Under the pieces are notes generated by a model. That model ran no database searches. It was not told the DNA's origin and saw nothing but the letters and a program-made list of their open reading frames with translations. Below, one piece after another: positions 23,483 through 32,223 of a stretch of DNA of 40,736 nt. Where the stretch lies: the NCBI GenBank assembly GCA_902760645.1, contig CACWHC010000013.1, forward strand, positions 44,952-85,687, written 5' to 3'. Positions within the stretch are counted from its first letter, which is position 1; every line of letters begins with the position of its first letter. A program made the translations under genes and the position numbers. This DNA is from an uncultured bacterium (GTDB taxonomy: Bacteria > Cyanobacteriota > Vampirovibrionia > Gastranaerophilales > Gastranaerophilaceae).

Positions 23483-24646
23483 TTAATCAAATTCCTCAAA
23501 CAAATCCGCTTCTTTTTTATATTTTGATTTTTGAGTGCGGACTCTGTCATTTTTTCTTTTAACCTTATCGGAAACATGCTTGTAAGCATTATCAACAGAA
23601 ATCTTTGTTATAGCTTTCTTGGAACGTCTGTCGTAAAAAGCAAGCCAGAATTTTCTGCCCATATTATCAACAGAATACGAAATATCACCAAGATATTTTT
23701 CCCCCGGAGCAATTTGTTTAAACATTAATTTCGTATCACCAAATATTGAGGGTCTGAAAACTGCATTATAGTCATTTACAAGTGCAGAATCCAATCCGGA
23801 AACAGTTTTATCCGACAAGTTCGAAATCATTACGGTAAGAGTAATTGTATTTGCTTCTCCAAACGGGTCTTTTTGATGCTTTACGTTAGTAATTTTTATA
23901 TCGAGTCCCGGATATAACATTTCGTGCTGTAACAAAGCCGTGTCTTTATATACAGGCAAAGAAACGCTTGTATTAATTTTAACCTTGATTTCATCACCGG
24001 GAGCGATAAGCACATCTTTACCTTTTCTGATTAAAGCTGTACCTAAACCGATTGCACCCCCTATAGCAGCGCCGCCCGCAAGCGTATAACCATGAGATGC
24101 AATGGCTGCCTCTATTCCAAGCCAATTCAAGGCAAGCAATCCGCCAACTGCACCGCCGACAGCCGTATATCCAACATCCTGAGCCGCAATTTTTGCAACG
24201 TTCGCTACAGGATTAAGCTTTGTAGACATTTTACCCTCAATCGGAATTTCTCTGCCGTCAGGAGTAATAATATAATCAAAGTCCAAAGATAAAGTTGCAG
24301 CTCTGCCTAAACGTTTAGCTTCAGTAGTTTGAGCAATTCTTCCATGTGCAAATGAACCTTTTGGGATAATAACACCCTTATCACCTTTTACGTCATTTAC
24401 GACTTCCGCAAAAAACTCATCCCCCTCAATATTTACACTTGTATCTAATACCTGAGATACAGTCATATGAATAATATCAGAACGTTCAAGAGTTTCTACG
24501 CTGCCCGTAAATAACTCACTTTCCAAATCTTTACGGATTTTATCCGTCTTTTCAACACCACCTTCCAATACAGGTGTTGCAAAGGCAGAAAGATTTGTCG
24601 CTGCAAATATAAACAATATTAAAAGTGATAAAATTTTCTTCTTCAT
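23483..24646 (-). CDS. exported glycine-zipper protein, VirB10/TrbI-like barrel (tentative)
   Basis: The 387-aa protein begins with a signal peptide (KKKILSLLILFIFAATNLSAFA). Residues ~60-155 (IIHMTVSQVLDTSVNIEGDEFFAEVV, GVIIPKGSFAHGRI, RAATLSLDFDYIITPDGREIPI) recall the beta-barrel of VirB10/TrbI proteins. Residues ~175-215 are a glycine zipper (GGAVGGLLALNWLGIEAAI, AGGAAIGGAIGLGTAL). A beta-rich part with LDIKITNVKHQ..ITLTVMISNLSDKTV (~250-340) resembles DUF4352-type domains. No type IV secretion genes are near. Likely an envelope protein. Confidence 0.6.
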   Translation of the reverse strand: MKKKILSLLILFIFAATNLSAFATPVLEGGVEKTDKIRKDLESELFTGSVETLERSDIIHMTVSQVLDTSVNIEGDEFFAEVVNDVKGDKGVIIPKGSFAHGRIAQTTEAKRLGRAATLSLDFDYIITPDGREIPIEGKMSTKLNPVANVAKIAAQDVGYTAVGGAVGGLLALNWLGIEAAIASHGYTLAGGAAIGGAIGLGTALIRKGKDVLIAPGDEIKVKINTSVSLPVYKDTALLQHEMLYPGLDIKITNVKHQKDPFGEANTITLTVMISNLSDKTVSGLDSALVNDYNAVFRPSIFGDTKLMFKQIAPGEKYLGDISYSVDNMGRKFWLAFYDRRSKKAITKISVDNAYKHVSDKVKRKNDRVRTQKSKYKKEADLFEEFD

Positions 24647-24720
24647 AGTTTATATTATATTACATTTTAATTAATTATCCAAATATTTACAATTAAAATA
24701 TGATTTTATAACAACAAATT

Positions 24721-24749
24721 TTGACTAATTCTTAAAAATTTGTTATACT
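24721..24749 (+). promoter_or_regulatory. promoter of the 100-aa gene
   Basis: TTGACT (24721-24726, 5 of 6), 17 nt, TATACT (24744-24749, 5 of 6). Transcription would start near 24756, giving an 18-nt leader with GAGAGGAG. Confidence 0.7.
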
Positions 24750-24773
24750 CAGCATATGAGAGGAGTTTTTGGC

Positions 24774-25076
24774 ATGAAAAAGCGTTGGTATGATATTGAT
24801 CCTGTGTTAAGCAAAGCAATTTCTTTGTGGGAAAAAACAGACGAAGAATTTCAAACAATTTGTGCAGAATATGTTTTGGACAAACTTAAAGACATTGATT
24901 TCAAAATGTCACTTGATGAACAGTATGATTATATTTTAAGGCGTTGGTACGATAAAAACGTTAAAGTTTCGCATGCCATGGAATATATAAAACGAGCACC
25001 GAATGAGTTACGAAGAGAACTCGCTCTTGATATTATAGAATATATAGAAAAAATTGAAGCGGATAAAAAAGCCTGA
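24774..25076 (+). CDS. unknown protein (100 aa)
   Basis: No family recognised. ATG 24774 is chosen because AGGAG lies 8 nt upstream; an earlier ATG (24756) would sit at the predicted transcript start. The protein is hydrophilic and helical, with two RWYD words (RWYDIDPVL at the start and RRWYDKNVKVSHAME in the middle) and a charged C-terminus (LDIIEYIEKIEADKKA). It is monocistronic between its own promoter and terminator. Confidence 0.75.
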   Translation: MKKRWYDIDPVLSKAISLWEKTDEEFQTICAEYVLDKLKDIDFKMSLDEQYDYILRRWYDKNVKVSHAMEYIKRAPNELRRELALDIIEYIEKIEADKKA

Positions 25077-25096
25077 ACATAAGTTCAGACTTTTTT
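25066..25096. terminator. bidirectional terminator
   Basis: AAAAAGCCTGAAC (25066-25078) pairs with GTTCAGACTTTTTT (25083-25096) with one C/A mismatch around an ATAA loop. It serves the plus-strand 100-aa gene and the minus-strand peptidase. Confidence 0.8.
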
Positions 25097-25100
25097 ATAT

Positions 25101-26270
25101 CTACTTATTAAAATCTTTAAAGAATTGTCGTAAAATTTCCTGACCTTTCAGCATGGATTTGTAAGAAACGTTTTCTTCTTTGCAGTGCATATTACGAACA
25201 TCAGCCAATCCAACAAGGAACGGAAGCATTTTTTCGTTCTTGGAATTATAGCTGTTTGCATAAATATGAGTTTCTGCACCTGCGTGGAATGAACCAATCT
25301 CAGGTTTTACACCAACAGCATTTGAAGAAGCTTCAAAAATTTGAGAAACAAAATTATCCCAGCTTTTTTCAAACGGAGGAAGATGCTCCTCAAATTTCAA
25401 ATCAGCATGAGCAATTCCCTCGTATTCAGCATTAAATTCGTCAACATGGAATTTCATCAATGACTTTAATTCTTCTTCTTTTTCTCTGCTTGAACTTCTT
25501 ATTGAATAAGTAGCAAGAGCATCCTGATTTATAATATTTGTAACTTTAGGATTACCTGCAACAATACCGCCGATATTACAAGAAGTAACAACATGATGGT
25601 CAACTTCATCGGAATAAAATACCCCCTGCGGAAGTACAGATATCAAATCAGCGATAAGTTTTGCGGCATTTTCTCTTGTGGTATCCGCAATATCATTCCC
25701 CGAATGACCGCCTTTATTTGTGTGCAAATTAATTTCAGCAAGAGTATAACTAGCACCTGACGTCATAAATTGTCCAAGGCTGTCACTGTCAAGTACAAGC
25801 ACATATTTTGAATGCAATTTAGATGTATCTACATGTCTTGCCCCGGACATACCTGATTCTTCATCTCTGGTAAACACCATTTCCAAGCCGCCATGTTTTA
25901 TATCTGATTTATTTAACCACAGGGCAAAATACAAAGCATTTGCAACCCCTGCTTTATCATCAGCACCAAGAGTTCTTCCCTCGGCATGGATTAAACCTTC
26001 ATCATCAAGATAAGTTTTGACCGGAGAATCATCCCCTATTACATCCATATGAGATGATAATAACAAATATTCTTTACTCTCATCGGTCGGAGGAATATTT
26101 ATATACACATTACCGTAATCATCAAGTTCACAATGAATATTGTTTTCATCACAAATTGATTTTATATACGCGGAAACTTTTTCTTCATGCAAAGACGGTG
26201 ACGGAATTTCAGCTAAAGAACAAAATAAATCTATTAACTCGTATTCCTTTCTTATCTCATTTATATCCAT
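25101..26270 (-). CDS. M20 metallopeptidase, PepT (tripeptidase T)-like
   Basis: The 389-aa protein is a cytosolic co-catalytic zinc aminopeptidase of the M20 family. Visible metal motifs are SSHMDV (His), LGADDKAG (bridging Asp), RDEESG (Glu pair), LDSDSLG (Asp) and FHAGAETH (last His). The lid dimerisation domain occupies about residues 180-290 (LAEINLHTNKGGHSGNDI onward). ATG 26270 has GGAG about 10 nt upstream; a TTG at 26276 is less likely. The family includes PepT and PepT-like peptidases; exact substrate is not readable. Confidence 0.88.
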   Translation of the reverse strand: MDINEIRKEYELIDLFCSLAEIPSPSLHEEKVSAYIKSICDENNIHCELDDYGNVYINIPPTDESKEYLLLSSHMDVIGDDSPVKTYLDDEGLIHAEGRTLGADDKAGVANALYFALWLNKSDIKHGGLEMVFTRDEESGMSGARHVDTSKLHSKYVLVLDSDSLGQFMTSGASYTLAEINLHTNKGGHSGNDIADTTRENAAKLIADLISVLPQGVFYSDEVDHHVVTSCNIGGIVAGNPKVTNIINQDALATYSIRSSSREKEEELKSLMKFHVDEFNAEYEGIAHADLKFEEHLPPFEKSWDNFVSQIFEASSNAVGVKPEIGSFHAGAETHIYANSYNSKNEKMLPFLVGLADVRNMHCKEENVSYKSMLKGQEILRQFFKDFNK

Positions 26271-26403
26271 AATCAACTCTCTCCTATTTTTAAGTACATA
26301 CTAGCACAATTTTTGCTAATAGACAAATGATAAATTCCAAAGTTTATAAATTAAGTAAATTTTATGACATCCCCCTATACAAAAATTTAAAATCATGATA
26401 CAC

Positions 26404-26409
26404 TATAAT
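26404..26409 (+). promoter_or_regulatory. possible -10 of the rny operon
   Basis: TATAAT lies in the 282-bp gap before rny, without a convincing -35. The following ~140 nt leader contains the small inverted word CGATA..TATCG near 26484-26501. Nothing else is recognised in this gap. Confidence 0.3.
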
Positions 26410-26552
26410 CAGATGTAGTAGATAATATTTTTGGAAATATATGCAATGATAATTGTTTGAATAGCTTAATTTGAACAAGAGCTCGATAGGTTAAATGTAT
26501 CGGGCGTTGCGTGTATTATAAAAAAATAGAAAAGGATAAGGGTAAATACTCG

Positions 26553-28076
26553 ATGAATAATATTGCACTTATTGTTGCGATTATTGCGGTAATAGCCTTA
26601 ATCGCCGTGCTGTTCGTCCAGCAAAACAAAATGAAAACCCTTCTGCAAAGCACAGAAAAAGACAGAAAAGCTTTGGAAGAGAAGGAGAAAATCCTGTTGA
26701 AAGAAGCTAAAATTAAAGCTATTGAAGAATTACAGGATGACAGAGAAAAATTAAACGAAGAAGAAAGAGAACGCAGGCAAGAATTATCAAGACATGAAGC
26801 AAAACTCGCAAAACGTGAGGATATGCTTGAAGACAAAATTCAGGAATATACCGAAAAGGATATTCAGGTTCAAAAGAAAATTGATGAGTTACTGGAAAAA
26901 GAAGATTATCTTGCAGAAATTGTACAAAAACAAACTGCAGAACTTGAGAGAATCGCAGGAATGTCTGCCGAAGATGCCAAAAACATGCTTTTAGAGCAGC
27001 TAAAACATGATTTGGCACAAGAACAAATGCAATTAATTCGTGAAAACGAAGCTAAGATAAAAGAAGTTTCCTTGGAAAAAGCCAAAGAAATTTTATCGAC
27101 AACAATGCAAAGATGTATGATAGAACAGGTTGTAGAAACCACCGTTTCTGTTGTAGCTTTGCCAAATGATGAAATGAAAGGCCGTATTATCGGTCGTGAA
27201 GGTCGTAATATCAGAGCCTTAGAAACTCTGACAGGAGTTGATTTAATTATTGATGATACACCTGAAGCGGTTGTTTTATCAAGTTTTGACCCTGTTCGCC
27301 GTGAAGTTGCAAAATTAGCTTTGGAAAAACTTATTGTTGACGGACGTATCCATCCGGTTCGTATTGAAGAAATGGTTGAAAAAGCCAATGAAGAAATCGA
27401 AAAGAAAATATGGACCGAGGGTGAAAATGCCGCACTTGATATGGGCGTTATGGGATTAAACAAAGAGTTAATCAAAACCTTAGGACGTCTGTATTACAGA
27501 ACAAGTTACGGTCAGAATGTTTTAAAACACTCACTTGAGGTAGGTCATATCGCAGGAATGTTAGCGGCAGAACTGGGTGCCAATGTAGCAGTTGCAAAAC
27601 GTGCAGGGTTACTTCATGATATAGGTAAAGCCGTAGATCAAACTCAGGAAGGTACTCATATTCAGCTGGGTGTTGAAATTGCAACAAGATACGGGGAAAA
27701 ACCTGAAGTTATACACGCAATCGAAGCTCACCATGATGATGTTGTTGCCAATACCATTGAAGCAGTACTTGTCAAAGTTGCCGATGCAATTTCGGCAGGT
27801 CGTCCGGGTGCAAGAAGAGATACTCTTGAAATTTATATCAAGAGATTGCAGAAAATAGAAGAAATCGTTAACAGTTTTGAAGGTATAAAGCAATCATTTG
27901 CCGTTCAGGCAGGTAGAGAAGTTCGTATTATAGTTCAGGCTGAGATGTTTGACGATTTGGCATCACAAAGACTGGCAAGAGATGTTGCAAAACGAATTGA
28001 GGATGAACTTGATTATCCGGGACAAATTCGAGTAACTGTTGTAAGAGAGTTCAGAGCAACTGAAATAGCTAAATAA
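26553..28076 (+). CDS. rny: ribonuclease Y
   Basis: RNase Y is a membrane-anchored endoribonuclease that starts bulk mRNA decay. The 507-aa protein has an N-terminal transmembrane helix ([19 protein letters not shown]), a long charged coiled coil (residues ~25-190), a KH domain with [15 protein letters not shown], and an HD domain with [10 protein letters not shown] and [13 protein letters not shown] lies 10 nt before ATG 26553. It is followed 6 nt later by ymdB, the same pair as ymdA-ymdB of Bacillus. Confidence 0.97.
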   Translation: MNNIALIVAIIAVIALIAVLFVQQNKMKTLLQSTEKDRKALEEKEKILLKEAKIKAIEELQDDREKLNEEERERRQELSRHEAKLAKREDMLEDKIQEYTEKDIQVQKKIDELLEKEDYLAEIVQKQTAELERIAGMSAEDAKNMLLEQLKHDLAQEQMQLIRENEAKIKEVSLEKAKEILSTTMQRCMIEQVVETTVSVVALPNDEMKGRIIGREGRNIRALETLTGVDLIIDDTPEAVVLSSFDPVRREVAKLALEKLIVDGRIHPVRIEEMVEKANEEIEKKIWTEGENAALDMGVMGLNKELIKTLGRLYYRTSYGQNVLKHSLEVGHIAGMLAAELGANVAVAKRAGLLHDIGKAVDQTQEGTHIQLGVEIATRYGEKPEVIHAIEAHHDDVVANTIEAVLVKVADAISAGRPGARRDTLEIYIKRLQKIEEIVNSFEGIKQSFAVQAGREVRIIVQAEMFDDLASQRLARDVAKRIEDELDYPGQIRVTVVREFRATEIAK

Positions 28077-28082
28077 AATATT

Positions 28083-28931
28083 ATGCAAAATGCAGATACA
28101 ATAAAAATTTTATTTTTCGGAGACATGGTCGGCAGACCCGGAAGGTTTGCCGTCCGTGATTTTCTGCAAAATCCGCAAAGTTTTGGTTATAATGAAAACT
28201 TAAATATTAAAGATTGTTTTGTAATTGCAAACGTTGAAAACGCATCACACGGCTTTGGTCTTACCGAAAAAAATTATAATGAAATATCCGAATATGGTGT
28301 TAATTGCATGACTTCAGGCAATCATATTTGGGATAAAAAAGAAATTTTTAACTACATCGATAATGCAGACAAACTTCTGCGTCCTATTAACTATCCGAAT
28401 CCCGTACAGGGCTGCGGCTCAAAAATTTTCGATTTTAACGGATATAAAATAGGAGTGATAAGTGTACTCGGCAGAGTATTTATGAACCTTGTCGAATCAC
28501 AGTGGGAAATTGTAAAAGCTGAAATTGAACGAATAAAAACTATAACACCTGTTGTAGTTATAGATTTTCATGCAGAGGCTACTGCTGAGAAAATCTGCTT
28601 TGCAAAATACTGCTCAGAAATAGGCTGTACGGCATTTTTTGGCACACATACACACGTTCAGACAGCAGATGAAAGTATTATAGATAACAAAACGGGGTAC
28701 ATTACGGATGCAGGATTTTGCGGAGCATCCGAAGGCGTAATCGGAATGGATTACAAAACATCATTAAACAGATTTTTGACAGGACTTCCCGAACGTTATG
28801 AAGTTGCAACAGACAATACCGTAACAGTTAATGCGGTGTTAACGGAAATTAATCCAAATAACGGTTATACTGTTGCCATTAAAAGAATTTATTGTAGCAG
28901 AAAAGAAATAGAAAAGGAACAAAGTCAATGA
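28083..28931 (+). CDS. ymdB: YmdB-family metallophosphoesterase
   Basis: The 282-aa protein matches the YmdB group of binuclear metal phosphodiesterases, which in Bacillus subtilis hydrolyse 2',3'-cyclic nucleotides and affect biofilm decisions. Motifs: FFGDMVGRPGR, VENASHGFG, SGNHIWD, VVIDFHAEATAEK and GTHTHVQTAD carry the metal ligands. It starts 6 nt after rny with no clear SD and overlaps the next gene by 4 nt, so translation is coupled. Confidence 0.93.
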   Translation: MQNADTIKILFFGDMVGRPGRFAVRDFLQNPQSFGYNENLNIKDCFVIANVENASHGFGLTEKNYNEISEYGVNCMTSGNHIWDKKEIFNYIDNADKLLRPINYPNPVQGCGSKIFDFNGYKIGVISVLGRVFMNLVESQWEIVKAEIERIKTITPVVVIDFHAEATAEKICFAKYCSEIGCTAFFGTHTHVQTADESIIDNKTGYITDAGFCGASEGVIGMDYKTSLNRFLTGLPERYEVATDNTVTVNAVLTEINPNNGYTVAIKRIYCSRKEIEKEQSQ

Positions 28932-29779
28932 AGTCAGATTTTCATATCCACACCTATTTTTCGGACGGAGTTTATTCCCCTGAAAAAATAGTTGACACCG
29001 CAATTGATGTCGGCTTAGAAGTGATAGCTCTCACTGACCACGACAATATTTTGTCCTATAAGGTGGCACAGGATTATATCAAAAGTAAAAACAAAAAATT
29101 AAAAGTTATTCAGGGTGTTGAAATAAATACTTTATATAAAAATTACGAAGTTCATATCCTGGGATATATGATGGACACTGATAATGAAGATTTTAAAACA
29201 TTATTAAAAACACAGCAGAATGCCAGAATAGAACAGGTAAATGAAATTATTGATTTACTTTCTAAAAAAGAAGGTATTAAAATAAAATTTGAAGACATAA
29301 AAAAACAGGTAGCAGAAGGCGGAAGTATCGGACGTCCCCACATTGCAAAGGCAATAACGAATGCCGGAGGAACCGCAAATGTTATAGAAGCTTATGCAAA
29401 ATATATTCATATGGATTCACCGGTTTATGTACCGAGAAAAACTGTATCGCCTCAAGATGCTGTTGAAATCATATATGATGCAGGCGGAGTTCCCGTAATA
29501 GCACATCCGCATGATATTGATATTGCCGAAACACTAATAAAAGAACTTATGACCCACGGTTTAAGAGGAATAGAAGCATACCACAGAAAACATTCTCCGG
29601 CTTGCGTAGAATATTTTTCATCAATGGCGGAAAATTTGGGATTAATCGTTACGGGTGGTTCGGACTTTCACGCACCAAACATAATGAACGGGCAGATTAT
29701 TCTGGGTAAAAACTTTGTACCGGAATGGATTTATGATAAATTAATGGAAGAAAAACGAAGAATTGATATGGCAGGTTAA
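28928..29779 (+). CDS. PHP-domain phosphatase (nucleoside bisphosphate phosphatase type)
   Basis: The 283-aa protein has the four PHP motifs for three metals: DFHIHTYFSDG, LTDHDN, GVEIN and AHPHD, plus GSDFHA near the end. Its length and layout fit the YciV/TrpH group, which removes phosphate from 3',5'-nucleoside bisphosphates and trims short RNA 5' ends. It overlaps ymdB by ATGA. With RNase Y and YmdB this makes a likely RNA and nucleotide turnover operon. Confidence 0.9.
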   Translation: MKSDFHIHTYFSDGVYSPEKIVDTAIDVGLEVIALTDHDNILSYKVAQDYIKSKNKKLKVIQGVEINTLYKNYEVHILGYMMDTDNEDFKTLLKTQQNARIEQVNEIIDLLSKKEGIKIKFEDIKKQVAEGGSIGRPHIAKAITNAGGTANVIEAYAKYIHMDSPVYVPRKTVSPQDAVEIIYDAGGVPVIAHPHDIDIAETLIKELMTHGLRGIEAYHRKHSPACVEYFSSMAENLGLIVTGGSDFHAPNIMNGQIILGKNFVPEWIYDKLMEEKRRIDMAG

Positions 29780-29781
29780 TT

Positions 29782-30414
29782 ATGAAAATGGGGAAATGGC
29801 ATATTGAATACTCTGTTACACTACTGATAATACTGGCGGTAGTACTTTTGTTTACACCTACGTCCATCAAATCAACCTTTCAGGCAAACATGATTGCGAA
29901 ATGGAAAGACTGTTTTAAAAAGTTAGAATACGCACACGATGCCATAATTAAACAGGAAAAATCCGAAATACTCACAAGCTTCAAAAGGGCTCAGACCCCT
30001 GATGAACGCGAAGAAATTTTTGTGAGAATAATAAAACCGTATTTCAGGTTAAGTGAAAAGAAAGTAAAAAAACACTATAAAGTTCGCTATATGAACGGGA
30101 ACAAAATTGGAGAAAACGATGAATTGTATGTAGATGATTACTATTTCACTAATAACCGTAAGATGATAGTGGGAATAAAAGATATTCCGGGGAAAAAAGA
30201 TAATGCCATGTTTATTATGACCTTTGATGTAAACGGTTATATGCCGCCTAACAAATGGGGTAAAGATGTATTCGGAGCAAAAATTTATGCGGATAAAGTT
30301 GAAGCTATAGGTAGAGAGCTCACCATAGATAAACAAAATGAGGATTGTTCGATTGAAGCTTCAGGAGTAAGCTGTTCAAATTATTATATTATAGGCGGAG
30401 GATTTAATGATTAA
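29782..30414 (+). CDS. membrane-anchored pilin-head-like protein
   Basis: The 210-aa protein has one N-terminal transmembrane helix (VTLLIILAVVLLF, residues ~12-24) but no FTLxE prepilin signal. Its C-terminal part has FDVNGYMPPNKWGKDVFGAKIYAD, which resembles the D-x-NG..PN..G.D.F block of pilin-like proteins of this kind of genome, and ends with a CSIEASGVSCSNYYII cysteine pair. It starts 2 nt after the PHP gene and overlaps the LOG gene by 8 nt. The function is unknown; it may be a pseudopilin-derived envelope protein. Confidence 0.65.
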   Translation: MKMGKWHIEYSVTLLIILAVVLLFTPTSIKSTFQANMIAKWKDCFKKLEYAHDAIIKQEKSEILTSFKRAQTPDEREEIFVRIIKPYFRLSEKKVKKHYKVRYMNGNKIGENDELYVDDYYFTNNRKMIVGIKDIPGKKDNAMFIMTFDVNGYMPPNKWGKDVFGAKIYADKVEAIGRELTIDKQNEDCSIEASGVSCSNYYIIGGGFND

Positions 30415-30994
30415 CACAGTTTGCATATTTGCCTCCTCCAGTAATTATTTAAATGAAGAATTTTATAAGGATGCCTCCGAGTTAGGGAAATTGCTTGCAG
30501 ATAACGAATTTAAAATGGTATACGGCGGAAGTAAATTAGGGATAATGTGGGCGTGTGCAGGAATTTTTAAAGACAATAACGGAACTCTTATCGGAGTAAT
30601 GCCCGAAAAACTTAACGATTGCGGAGTATCTGCGAATATTTGTGATGAGTTTTATCTGACAAGCGGAATGAGAGAAAGAAAAGCCAAAATGGACGAATTA
30701 TCTCAGGCGGTTATTGCACTGCCGGGAGGATTCGGAACATTGGAGGAAGTTTCCGAAATTATTGTTCAAAAGCAGCTTTGCTATAATAATAAAGCCATTG
30801 TATTTCTGAATACCAACGGATTTTATGACAAACTTATTGAATTTATGGACGAAATTATAGAGCAAAAATTTGCAAACAAGGCAGCAAGAGATTTGTATTA
30901 TGTTGCAAACACCCCGCAAGATGCTGTTGAATATTTAAAATCCTATATACCTGAAAACAGAGTTTTTGACAAAGAAATCGTGTATAAAAGGTAA
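30407..30994 (+). CDS. LOG-family protein (nucleoside 5'-monophosphate phosphoribohydrolase)
   Basis: The 195-aa protein contains the LOG signature PGGFGTLEE (residues ~105-113) and the early VYGGSKLGIM loop with MRERKAKM, as in bacterial proteins that release base from nucleoside monophosphates (cytokinin-activating type, TIGR00730 group). GGAGG precedes the ATG by 4-5 nt, and the start overlaps the upstream stop. It ends the rny operon and fits the nucleotide-turnover theme. Confidence 0.92.
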   Translation: MINTVCIFASSSNYLNEEFYKDASELGKLLADNEFKMVYGGSKLGIMWACAGIFKDNNGTLIGVMPEKLNDCGVSANICDEFYLTSGMRERKAKMDELSQAVIALPGGFGTLEEVSEIIVQKQLCYNNKAIVFLNTNGFYDKLIEFMDEIIEQKFANKAARDLYYVANTPQDAVEYLKSYIPENRVFDKEIVYKR

Positions 30995-31056
30995 ATGAAC
31001 TAATCGCCTACACAAAGAATCGCATGTTGATTATTTTTGTAACTGCTAAACATTTA

Positions 31057-31227
31057 TTAATAACTTTTTCTCATCAAATCAGACAATTTGAGTTCTTTTG
31101 GGCGAGATAACACATTCTGGTCAGAAATTCTTTTTACTTCACGTCTTTTAAATTGGGATAAACCTACTTTTTCACTGCCGCCGTCAAATGAAAAAATATC
31201 TTTTAATAATGCTATAATTGTGTTCAT
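31057..31227 (-). CDS. small basic protein (56 aa), unknown
   Basis: No family recognised. The start at 31227 is set by GGAG 6 nt before ATG and a promoter just upstream; a longer frame from 31293 would cross that promoter. The peptide has a short hydrophobic start (MNTIIALLKDIFSF) and a basic C-terminus (SQFKRREVKRISDQ.., LSDLMRKSY). It is divergent from the HEAT-like gene at 31340. Confidence 0.6.
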   Translation of the reverse strand: MNTIIALLKDIFSFDGGSEKVGLSQFKRREVKRISDQNVLSRPKELKLSDLMRKSY

Positions 31228-31257
31228 TTGTATCTCCTCAAATTTTATATTACATAC

Positions 31258-31286
31258 ATCATACATTAAAACTTTTTCAAAATCAA
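31258..31286 (-). promoter_or_regulatory. promoter of the 56-aa gene
   Basis: TTGATT (31281-31286, 4 of 6), 17 nt, TATGAT (31258-31263, 5 of 6) on the minus strand, 30 nt before the ATG. Confidence 0.6.
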
Positions 31287-31339
31287 TTTTCATTAAACTT
31301 TATGGTATATTTGTATTAGATTAGCTGAAGGATTTAAAT

Positions 31340-32074
31340 TTGAAAAACGATTATTATCAAAATAAAGACGAAAATTTTAACGAAGCATTGAAACTTATTG
31401 AAAAAACAATGTCGCATAAAGAGATTATATCAATGCTTGGAAACGGAAATATTCCGCAAAAACAGCTTGCAGCAATCAGACTTGATACTCTTGAAAATAA
31501 AGAAGATGCAAACATTTTGATAAATAATCTTGTAGGACAGGACGGTAAAATCAGAGAAGTCGTATCTCTCAAAATAAAGGAATTTGTATCCGATAACAAA
31601 TTAAAAGAATTACTATTTAACAGCCTTGATAAAAATAAGTTAACAGATTATTTTTTAGCAGCACTGATTGACACCAACAGTAATATATGCAGAAATATTT
31701 TAGATACCCTTATATGTTTTAAACAGAATAAAGAATTTACAAATCTGTTTATAGAAAAACTTATTAAACTTATATATGCTCAATTTAACAAGATTAAACA
31801 AATTGATATAAAAGACGGCAAATATGTAATGAATAAAGAAGTTTTTAAAATCTACTGGTGCCTTGAAGCTATAAATATATATTTCGACTTAATGGATACG
31901 GAAACATTAAAAAATATTCTTTCCGTAACAGGAACAATAGATGAATACACTATCAGAGAAAAAACAGCGAAAATTTTAACAAATAATATCGAGGATAAAG
32001 AACTTTTAACATTACGTTCAAAACTGCAAAATGATGAAAATTATTACGTTCGAGCCACTATTGGAAAATTTTAA
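31340..32074 (+). CDS. HEAT-like helical repeat protein with a TTG start
   Basis: The 244-aa protein is built of helical pairs reminiscent of HEAT/armadillo repeats (IPQKQLAAIRLDTLENKEDANILINNLVGQDGKIREVVSLKIKEF region; LKNILSVTGTIDEYTIREKTAKIL; a final ENYYVRATIGKF). Such proteins are usually binding scaffolds; the partner is unknown. The start codon is TTG at 31340, preferred because AAGGA stands 6 nt upstream and the next ATG is 23 codons further in. Confidence 0.65.
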   Translation: MKNDYYQNKDENFNEALKLIEKTMSHKEIISMLGNGNIPQKQLAAIRLDTLENKEDANILINNLVGQDGKIREVVSLKIKEFVSDNKLKELLFNSLDKNKLTDYFLAALIDTNSNICRNILDTLICFKQNKEFTNLFIEKLIKLIYAQFNKIKQIDIKDGKYVMNKEVFKIYWCLEAINIYFDLMDTETLKNILSVTGTIDEYTIREKTAKILTNNIEDKELLTLRSKLQNDENYYVRATIGKF

Positions 32075-32142
32075 GTTTAAAAAATGTATATAGTCAGTAT
32101 AAACTTTTGTTAAGATATTTATAAAGAATATATATCTTTTAA

Positions 32143-32182
32143 GCAATTTTTATTAAGTTAAATACTTATTATATATGTAAGG
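32143..32182 (+). promoter_or_regulatory. copy 4 of the GCAATTTTT-N10-ATACTT element
   Basis: GCAATTTTT (32143-32151), 10 nt, ATACTT (32162-32167), 10 nt, TAAGG (32178-32182), 41 nt before the RHH gene. It is the only copy on the plus strand and precedes a plus-strand gene, so orientation relative to the gene is kept in all copies. Confidence 0.7.
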
Positions 32183-32223
32183 GAAAACTAAATAATAAAG
32201 GGAAAAGGAAAAGAGGTACAGTT

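Noticed and set aside
26906-27475. 189-aa antisense ORF within rny
   Set aside because: Serine-rich shadow of the RNase Y coding frame; no independent evidence.
29782-30414. Type IV pilin proper
   Set aside because: The N-terminus lacks the basic leader and the FTLxE cleavage motif needed for prepilin peptidase; only the C-terminal block looks pilin-like.
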